From Nitrospinaceae bacterium (GTDB lineage: Bacteria > Nitrospinota > Nitrospinia > Nitrospinales > Nitrospinaceae): DNA of 64,000 bases. The stretch lies in assembly GCA_029261535.1 (NCBI GenBank), contig JAJDBF010000017.1, positions 1-64,000 of the forward strand. The letters are read 5' to 3'. The translations under genes were made by a program, and so were the position numbers. Numbering within the stretch: position 1 is the stretch's first letter; each line of letters opens with the position of its first letter. The notes beneath the pieces were generated by a model. That model ran no database searches and had not been told where the DNA came from. It was given only the letters and a program-made list of their open reading frames with translations. Below, piece by piece: positions 58,278 through 64,000 of this stretch.

Positions 58278-59165
58278 ATGCAAAACGGATTACGATTCCT
58301 GCTAACTCTGCTTTGTCTGTTGGGACCAGGGTCTGCGCTCGCCGGTCCGGAAAGATTGAGCGATGCCAGGGTGATGTTCACCGAGGTCAAGGATACGCGA
58401 ACCACCGGTCAGTTTTTTGGGGAGTGTGAAGTCGAGATCAAGGTGATGGGGCGGGCGGTGTCGAAATCGCTTGGCATCCGCAGTGTGGAAGTCACTTATG
58501 CGGTGGACAACACTGGCATGATCTTGCTGAACAAAGAGCGCAAGAACATCAGCAGTTTTTTTCATCCGAACGATGGCGCGGCGACCCTCACCCATAAAGT
58601 GAGCCTTAAAAATCCGGCACGCTCGGCCCACTATATTCAATCGCTCAAGGGAACCATCGAACTGTTCTCGCCGACCTTAAAAAACGGTGGCAGGGTCGAG
58701 ATAGAAAATTTCCAGGCATCCGCCGGAAAACCCCTGGCGGAAGCGCAGTTGAAGCCTCATGGCATTTCCATCATGTACCTCACCAAGGAAATCCTGGAGC
58801 AGAGGAAAAAAGAACAAATGGAAAAGGCCCGTAAAAAAGCGAGCAAGGAGATCGACAAACTCGGCGAGGAAATGGGCCAGGCGTTCATGAATATGTTCGA
58901 AGGCATGCTCGGTGGGATGATGGGAAACGACAAATTCAGCCTGAACCTGTGGGTCAAGGATCCGGAAAAAATGGTAGTCGACATTCAATTTCTGGATGCG
59001 ACTGGGAAGAAGTTGAATACTTCATCTCGCAGTAACATGGGAGAAATGCGGCAGGTGGGATTCAAGGAATTGCCCGGACCCGGTACCAAACTGCTGGTGT
59101 ACCTTGCCACAAAGGAATCCATTCGCCAGGTCGAGTTTTCCCTAAACCAGATTCCACTGCCTTAG
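58278..59165 (+). CDS. Exported protein of unknown family, 295 aa
   Basis: The signal peptide MQNGLRFLLTLLCLLGPGSA ends at LAG. Residues 20-165 look beta-rich (VMFTEVKDTRTTGQFFGECE, GIRSVEVTYAVDNTGMILLN). A charged helix, EILEQRKKEQMEKARKKASK, follows, then a Met/Gly-rich short segment (FMNMFEGMLGGMMGNDKFSL) and a second beta part. The layout, two beta domains joined by a helix, could be a periplasmic adaptor. No catalytic motif seen. Codon use is like the neighbours. Confidence 0.75.
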   Translation: MQNGLRFLLTLLCLLGPGSALAGPERLSDARVMFTEVKDTRTTGQFFGECEVEIKVMGRAVSKSLGIRSVEVTYAVDNTGMILLNKERKNISSFFHPNDGAATLTHKVSLKNPARSAHYIQSLKGTIELFSPTLKNGGRVEIENFQASAGKPLAEAQLKPHGISIMYLTKEILEQRKKEQMEKARKKASKEIDKLGEEMGQAFMNMFEGMLGGMMGNDKFSLNLWVKDPEKMVVDIQFLDATGKKLNTSSRSNMGEMRQVGFKELPGPGTKLLVYLATKESIRQVEFSLNQIPLP

Positions 59166-59421
59166 ATAAAAATCCCGCCTTTGATTTTGATTTTTAGATT
59201 ATGCAAAGCTCTCTTCGGAGAAGGGGGAATATTGTATTAACCCAAAACAAAAATCCAAGGCGAGATTCTTCTTCGCCTGAAGGCTCATCAGAATGACATG
59301 CAAGGTTTTTTTATTAGCTCCACCGCAAGGTGGCGCGATAGAGAGAAGGTTTTAAAACTTCAGTGTTATTGCCCGTTAAGTTGCCCGTCAGCCCCACGCC
59401 AGTCGGTGCAAGGTGGTGGGG
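59166..59421. repeat. Gap with R3 and R2 repeat copies
   Basis: 59175-59310 has ATTATGCAAAGCTCTCTTC, AAGGCGAGATTCTTCTTCG and CTCATCAGAATGACATG (R3, worn). 59320-59420 is an R2 copy with CCACCGCAAGGTGG, AAACTTCAGTGTTATTGCCC and TTAAGTTGCCCGTCAGCCCC, ending at the HD-GYP stop codon. Confidence 0.65.
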
Positions 59422-60420
59422 TTAAAGATCGGGGCCCATCAGGCGGATGAAATTATCGAGGAGATCCGGGTCGAAATGAGGAAGCATCTGTTTTTTCATC
59501 AGGGTCAGCGCATCGAACGCTGGCAGGGCTTTCTTATAGGAGCGTCGTGTGGTCAACGCGTCGTAGACATCCATCACCTTGCAGACGCGGGCTCCGAAAT
59601 CAATGGCATCTCCTTCCAGGCCTCTAGGGTATCCATCGCCATCGTATTTCTCATGATGTTGCCCGGCCATGTGCAATACACAGTCCCCGTAATTATTCAT
59701 TTCTCTTAAAATCTCTTCTCCTTTTGGGGAATGCTCTTTCATTTCCTCAAACTCATTGTCCGTCAGTTTGCCCGTCTTATTGATCAGGTCCAGCCGGATT
59801 TTTGACTTTCCCACGTCGTGCAACATGCCACCGAGACCCAGTTGACGCGTTTCTTCTTTAGAAAGATTGATCTTGATACCATAGGTCATGCAGTACAGGC
59901 CGACGTTTACGCTGTGCGTGTAGGTGTAATAATCCTTGCTCGTCAACTTTGAAATCCCGAAAAACCCAACTTCTGAATCCGAGAAACACTGCTCCATAAC
60001 TTCGACCACCTCGTCCGAAGCTTCCAGAATTTTGGGTGAAGCGTTCTGTTCGAAAAATTCATTCATAATATTTTTCGAGACTTCATAAACTTTCTGGGTT
60101 TTCACCTCTGTCGAAACTTCACTGCTGGTGACGATGGTTCGAAGAGTGCGGGTGGCGTGGGCGTAATACTTGAACAGGTCGTCGTCCTGGATATAAAAAT
60201 CCTGCGTGGCTTCACCAGCCTCCATAATTTTGTGCACTTTTTCCTGATGAGCCGGATCTGTAGAGGCAAACTTGACAAATTTGGTCTCGCCCATACTGCT
60301 GGTTTTATAAAAAATATCGAAAGACTCAGAACTGGAACCACTGAGAAACTCCAGATTAATCCTGCGATAACTAATATCGTCAACTGTGACAATGGAGGGT
60401 GTATCCAAAACGACCTGCAC
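59422..60420 (-). CDS. HD-GYP domain cyclic-di-GMP phosphodiesterase-like protein
   Basis: Residues about 1-150 form an N-terminal regulatory domain without a clear family match (possibly PilZ-like or a degenerate sensor). The HD-GYP domain (about 160-330) has the metal-binding LGGMLHDVGKSKIRL (HD pair), AGQHHEKYDGDGYPRGLEG (HHE and GYP motifs) and VCKVMDVYDALTTRRSYKKA. It should hydrolyse cyclic-di-GMP to GMP. No receiver domain is fused. No partner gene is adjacent; the protein probably senses inside the cell. Confidence 0.88.
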   Translation of the reverse strand: MQVVLDTPSIVTVDDISYRRINLEFLSGSSSESFDIFYKTSSMGETKFVKFASTDPAHQEKVHKIMEAGEATQDFYIQDDDLFKYYAHATRTLRTIVTSSEVSTEVKTQKVYEVSKNIMNEFFEQNASPKILEASDEVVEVMEQCFSDSEVGFFGISKLTSKDYYTYTHSVNVGLYCMTYGIKINLSKEETRQLGLGGMLHDVGKSKIRLDLINKTGKLTDNEFEEMKEHSPKGEEILREMNNYGDCVLHMAGQHHEKYDGDGYPRGLEGDAIDFGARVCKVMDVYDALTTRRSYKKALPAFDALTLMKKQMLPHFDPDLLDNFIRLMGPDL

Positions 60421-60611
60421 TTCCTAGATAATAATTTTTTATCCAAAAAACAAACTAATTTTCTATTTTAAAGATAGCCCGTTTGGGAATTCAAGGGAAC
60501 CTTTTATTTTTATTCTTAACGCCATCCTTTTCGGGGATAAGTCAGGGTTATTGCCAAAATTGTCAAAAAAATATGGATACACATTTATTGTCAATTACTT
60601 TACGGAATAGT

Positions 60612-62501
60612 TCAGGAAGTCTTGACAGGCGTAATAGTTTCTCCTGAAATTTTCCAGAAAAAATACACGATGGAGCGGGCGCATCCCAAAAGATCCACCA
60701 TCGACAGGGTCTCCCCCGGCTCGTGCATTCGGCAGGCGGGATCATAAGCACCGATACACAATGGCGCGATATCCCCAAGAGCATCCATCAATTTAGCGAC
60801 AAAAGGAATTGACCCCCCACATCCGTACAGACACGAGTCCTGCCCGAAACCCTCGCTCAGGCTTTCCAGCATTATGTTGAATATTGAAGAATCAATCGCC
60901 GTCATCCAGGGTGATCCGCCCTTGTCCTGATTGAGAACGAGGGAGAACCCTGCTGGCACCCGGTCTTGCAGATGATCGATGAGTGCCTGCCGGGCAGAGT
61001 CTTCTGTGTTGCCGGGGGCCAGACGAATTTCCACCAGTGCCTTGGCGGTGGCCTGGTCGAAGGTCCAACGCTTCCCATCATTTTCGACATGCAACGCCTG
61101 CACTTCAATCATTGAGTCCGGGTCCAAGAAGCGGTTGACATTTTGAGGGGCGACTCTACCATCAGGCAGAATCAACCGATCAATCCAGCGTGCCAACTGT
61201 AGCTCGGGCACTGGCATGGGGCCGCCGACCACTCCCGAATGCGGTGCCTTGTCCGCCGATTTGAAAACCACATCAAACACCGCCTGCCTGGCGTCAGGCT
61301 CCACCGGGTCGAGCGCAAGGGCGAGCTGGTAAGGATTGTGCTGTGCAAGATGATCCTGCAATGCCTCGGCCAGAGCCTGACCATCTTCCTTTTGCTTGAG
61401 AGGAAACGACAGACGCGCTCCGGCAGACCCAAACAAAACACCGCCGGCGACGCGATGCCCTGGACGTACGTTGACATAGGAGGTGCGCAATTGCGTCTGG
61501 ATAATATCGACCGCAGTGTCCGGCACAGTCAGCCGGGTTTGCTGAAGAAGGCCTCCAGCTTGGCGTTGCTTTTCCAACGTAGTGGGGATGCGCGAATAGC
61601 CTGCACGCTCTTCTGCCGTCACCGGGATGTCGCGCTCGGCAATCGCTTTGACATTCAGGGAATGGTTGTCTCGGATCAGCGTAGCGAGCAATTTGTACAA
61701 AGCTGTCTGTTCGCAAAGTTTTGACGAAGCATCTTTTTGCTCAAGGGTCACCCAGCTTTGCACGATGCCGCGAAGCGACGTGGTGAGACCGGGCACACCG
61801 GTGTCCGGGTTCAGCACATCGGTGATGATGACACAAACGCAGTCCTCAAAAAACGATTTGTTCTGCAAAATCTGATCGATCAGCGAAATGGAACCGGACT
61901 CTTCTTCCGTTTCAAAAATAACTTTCAGGTTGCACGGTAGATGTTTTTTGGTTTGCTCGTCGAGCGGCCCCTTGCTGTTTCTACTCCCATTTTCGCCACC
62001 GCCTGTGGCAATTTGTATCAAGGCATCCACAGCCATGCCGATGGCCACCACGCCGCTCAGGTCATCGGCGGCACCGCGCCCCTGCGCCCGCGAACGGTCT
62101 TCGTTCCACACAAGCTTGGTCGGCGAGATCCCGCCCCACTGGGTAAACTTGCCATCGTCCATGTAGGGTTGCTTGTCGAGATGGGCGTACATGAGGACCG
62201 TCGGCTTGTCCGGTGAAGACAAAATCTCCGCCATCAAAATCGGAGTTGCGCCAGCAAGTTCCGAAGGCGGCTGATTGACCAAGATATTTTCGAACCCGAT
62301 TTCGTTCAAGTACTTGCATGTCAGATCGAGAATCTCGATCATGTCGGACGGCGTTTCGCGATCTCCCGGAAACTCATTGACCCCCAGACTGCGGCTGTCG
62401 ATGGCCACCATCTGCTCCATCATGTCGAGGTGTTTTGCCACCAGTTCTGAATCGGGCGCGATCAGTCGCACAAGTGTTTCCGCATTAAAAACCTGGTTCA
62501 T
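60612..62501 (-). CDS. M20-family metallopeptidase-like protein, 629 aa
   Basis: A zinc peptidase related to dipeptidase and carboxypeptidase enzymes. Zinc ligands in order: His in TVLMYAHLDKQPYMDDGKF, Asp in RAQGRGAADDLSGVVAIGMA, the catalytic Glu pair in KVIFETEEESGSISL, and a late His in AYDPACRMHEPGETLS. The dimerisation domain lies between about 215 and 420. Length is longer than the usual 450-500; the extra residues sit around 180-230 and in the dimerisation domain. The ATG at 62501 is preceded by AAGGA at good spacing. Substrate unknown; a cytoplasmic dipeptidase is likely. Confidence 0.88.
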   Translation of the reverse strand: MNQVFNAETLVRLIAPDSELVAKHLDMMEQMVAIDSRSLGVNEFPGDRETPSDMIEILDLTCKYLNEIGFENILVNQPPSELAGATPILMAEILSSPDKPTVLMYAHLDKQPYMDDGKFTQWGGISPTKLVWNEDRSRAQGRGAADDLSGVVAIGMAVDALIQIATGGGENGSRNSKGPLDEQTKKHLPCNLKVIFETEEESGSISLIDQILQNKSFFEDCVCVIITDVLNPDTGVPGLTTSLRGIVQSWVTLEQKDASSKLCEQTALYKLLATLIRDNHSLNVKAIAERDIPVTAEERAGYSRIPTTLEKQRQAGGLLQQTRLTVPDTAVDIIQTQLRTSYVNVRPGHRVAGGVLFGSAGARLSFPLKQKEDGQALAEALQDHLAQHNPYQLALALDPVEPDARQAVFDVVFKSADKAPHSGVVGGPMPVPELQLARWIDRLILPDGRVAPQNVNRFLDPDSMIEVQALHVENDGKRWTFDQATAKALVEIRLAPGNTEDSARQALIDHLQDRVPAGFSLVLNQDKGGSPWMTAIDSSIFNIMLESLSEGFGQDSCLYGCGGSIPFVAKLMDALGDIAPLCIGAYDPACRMHEPGETLSMVDLLGCARSIVYFFWKISGETITPVKTS

Positions 62502-62631
62502 ATTAAATCCTTGCAAGAGAAATTGGAGAAGGGACGTTTCGATGCTCTGCCTTTACAGCTTTTGCCAATCATATTAGTATAGAGTAAGAGTTCAACGAAA
62601 ATTCATTTCAGAAAAAAGTGACGCTATTTAT

Positions 62632-62925
62632 ATGATGGACAGTATCATCAATTTAATGAAACTGTATACGGCCTTTAAATCAAGGGGCAACTGGCCCCTC
62701 ATCCGGCATTCGCGCACCCAGCTTCTCGATTTTGTTCTGTGCCGAGGCAGTTTGAACCGGAAAAACCCTGTCAGCGCACTGCTTTACTGGTGGGGATTGC
62801 TCAAGGGTTTCGATTTGCTCGTCTGGCGGTTGGAGACGTTCGGATTCCTGTTTCTTGCCGAATGCCCGGAGGCAGACAAAAAACAGTTGAACAGGTATCT
62901 TCCTCAAAATTCGCAAGTAGTCTGA
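62632..62925 (+). CDS. Small hypothetical protein, 97 aa
   Basis: No family recognised. The sequence MMDSIINLMKLYTAFKSRGN is followed by a Leu/Trp-rich helix, NPVSALLYWWGLLKGFDLLV, which might lie at a membrane but has charges on both sides. Start and existence rest on the open frame alone; the ribosome site is weak. Divergent from the M20 peptidase. Confidence 0.4.
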   Translation: MMDSIINLMKLYTAFKSRGNWPLIRHSRTQLLDFVLCRGSLNRKNPVSALLYWWGLLKGFDLLVWRLETFGFLFLAECPEADKKQLNRYLPQNSQVV

Positions 62926-63297
62926 GGGAGCCAATAAAAACTGGTTGTTGTTGTGGATCTCGCGATCAGCGGACTTTTATATACCCTCTTGTAAAGGAGA
63001 CCTTTGCATAAGTATTTTTTTGAGGGACTGAAAAGTGGAGGTCGCACTTCCCTTTCAAGAACCGCTATTCGCGTTCTTGAATGTGACACATTAAATCAAC
63101 GAACTGTCATTCTGAACGAAGTGAAGAATCTCGCCTTTGCTTTTGATTTTTCTGTAATACAATATTCCCTCTTCCCCGAAGAGGGACGCGGAGCAGGGTG
63201 ATTTGAAACGTTGGAATGATCGAACGAGTTCAGCCAGTCGCCCCCACCGGAAGGTGGTGCCGGAACATAAACTGTTGATTTATTTTGGTCCTCTTAA
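62926..63297. repeat. Gap with an R3 element and an R1/R2-type hairpin
   Basis: 63000-63190 is an R3 short-form copy (GGAGACCTTTGCATAAGT, TTTGAGGGACTGAAAAGTGG, TGTCATTCTGAACGAAGTGA, GAATCTCGCCTTTGCTTTTG). 63240-63265 has CCCACCGGAAGGTGG followed by TGCCGGAAC, again like the tRNA-Leu 3' end. No ORF is supported. Confidence 0.65.
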
Positions 63298-64000
63298 ATG
63301 CCCTCTATAGCATCCACTGTTTTCGGCACCAACCCCGATGCCCGTTTTTCCCTGCTGATCCCGACCTGGAATAACCTGCCCTATTTAAAATTCTGTATCC
63401 AGTCCATTCGCAACAATTCCCGCTGGCCACACCAGATCATTCTGCATATCAATGAAGGCACTGATGGCACGCGCGACTGGGCACGGGAGCAGGGTATCGA
63501 TCACACGTTTTCAAACGAGAACGTTGGCATTTGTTACGGCATCAACGCGGCTGTAGAACTTGCCACCACCGATTACCTGGTTTACCTCAACGACGACATG
63601 TATGTGTGCCCGGCGTGGGATCACTATTTAATGGAAGCGGTGGATGAGGCGGTAAAGGAAGCACCGGATCATCGGTTTTATCTGTCGGGCACGCTGATCG
63701 AACCTCGCGACACGGGCAACACCTGCGCCATCAACACCGATCAATTCGGAGACGATATCGATTCGCTCGACACCAAAAACCTGCTGGCCCAATACGATAG
63801 TTTTCCTTTTGCAGACTGGAGCGGGGCCACCTGGCCTCCCAGCCTGATCCATAAAAAAATGTGGGAGTTGGTCGGCGGCCTCAGTGTCGAGTTTTCACCC
63901 GGCATGTATTCCGATCCCGATCTTTCCATGAAACTCTGGCAGGCGGGCGTGCGCTGGTTCAAAGGGGTGTCGCAATGCCGGGTGTTTCACTTCATGGCAA
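63298..64000 (+). CDS. GT2-family glycosyltransferase (partial, runs off the window)
   Basis: My own translation from the ATG at 63298 stays open to the window end. After a short leader (MPSIASTVFGTNPDARF) comes the GT-A fold start SLLIPTWNNLPYLKFCIQSI. The DXD-type nucleotide-sugar site is TDYLVYLNDDMYVCPAWDHY, near residue 100, and a later acceptor-region motif is FPFADWSGATWPPSLIHKKM followed by SDPDLSMKLWQAG. The enzyme transfers a sugar, probably in surface polysaccharide synthesis. The C-terminus is missing. Confidence 0.88.
   Translation, partial: MPSIASTVFGTNPDARFSLLIPTWNNLPYLKFCIQSIRNNSRWPHQIILHINEGTDGTRDWAREQGIDHTFSNENVGICYGINAAVELATTDYLVYLNDDMYVCPAWDHYLMEAVDEAVKEAPDHRFYLSGTLIEPRDTGNTCAINTDQFGDDIDSLDTKNLLAQYDSFPFADWSGATWPPSLIHKKMWELVGGLSVEFSPGMYSDPDLSMKLWQAGVRWFKGVSQCRVFHFMA

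Overview
The window looks like a chromosomal segment of a Gram-negative, free-living, respiratory bacterium. A Tol-Pal system, RodA, lipoproteins and a periplasm crowded with c-type cytochromes show the two-membrane envelope. An HpnH radical SAM enzyme points to extended hopanoids. A NarK-type nitrate/nitrite transporter, eight predicted haem c sites in one cluster and the general gene style would fit a Nitrospinota-like (Nitrospina-type) nitrite oxidiser. That lineage call is an inference from gene content; no rRNA or other phylogenetic marker was compared.

Layout. 1-0.6 kb: two transposase remnants (the start of an IS3-like OrfA and a broken IS30-like gene). 0.7-10.6 kb: housekeeping and mixed genes (ppa, tRNA-Leu, Nfu-type Fe-S scaffold, hpnH, trhP, a TPR lipoprotein, a nuclease-fold protein with altered active site, a ketopantoate-reductase-like enzyme, an AT-rich exported HEAT-like protein). 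10.9-13.5 kb: a stress-type locus with an 11-residue-repeat exported protein, ECF sigma factor, membrane anti-sigma candidate, a small exported protein and a DUF3106-like protein. 14.4-23.5 kb: a DUF1566-like protein, a cytosolic GAF histidine kinase with NarL-type regulator, a DUF1264-like protein, then a Tat-exported molybdopterin oxidoreductase among five c-type cytochromes. 23.7-27.6 kb: DUF559 protein, ettA, a methyltransferase, an unusual efp. 28.1-33.5 kb: tolQ-tolR-tolA-tolB and pal. 34.1-40.1 kb: a coiled-coil exported protein, radA, ispD, a small membrane protein, bcp and a deoxyhypusine-synthase-like gene. 40.2-42.0 kb: a lone accessory gene with a HEPN-like RX4H motif. 42.1-58.2 kb: mostly minus-strand core genes (CDF transporter, mutY, queE, B12-type radical SAM, MATE, ychF, narK, rng, rodA, rluD). 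58.3-64 kb: an exported protein, HD-GYP phosphodiesterase, M20 peptidase and a GT2 glycosyltransferase cut by the window end.

The most striking thing is the density of short repeats in almost every intergenic gap. I recognise three families by eye. R1 is an element of about 100-120 bp bounded by GC-rich CCGCAAGG/CCTTGCGG hairpins; two copies lie in frame inside protein-coding genes (queE and a small exported protein). R2 is a unit of about 70 bp whose end resembles the 3' end of the local tRNA-Leu; it forms an exact 70-bp-period array directly beside that tRNA and is also dispersed. R3 is a MITE-like element of about 130-210 bp with terminal inverted repeats built on CTTTGCATAA/TTATGCAAAG. 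R3 copies supply spurious N-terminal extensions to several ORFs, so starts were moved inward where this occurs.

Functional picture: the cytochrome/molybdenum cluster is probably a periplasmic electron-transfer module feeding sulfite-like or other substrate electrons into a chain of small cytochromes. The neighbouring two-component system is a candidate regulator. The rest of the window is core envelope, translation and repair machinery.
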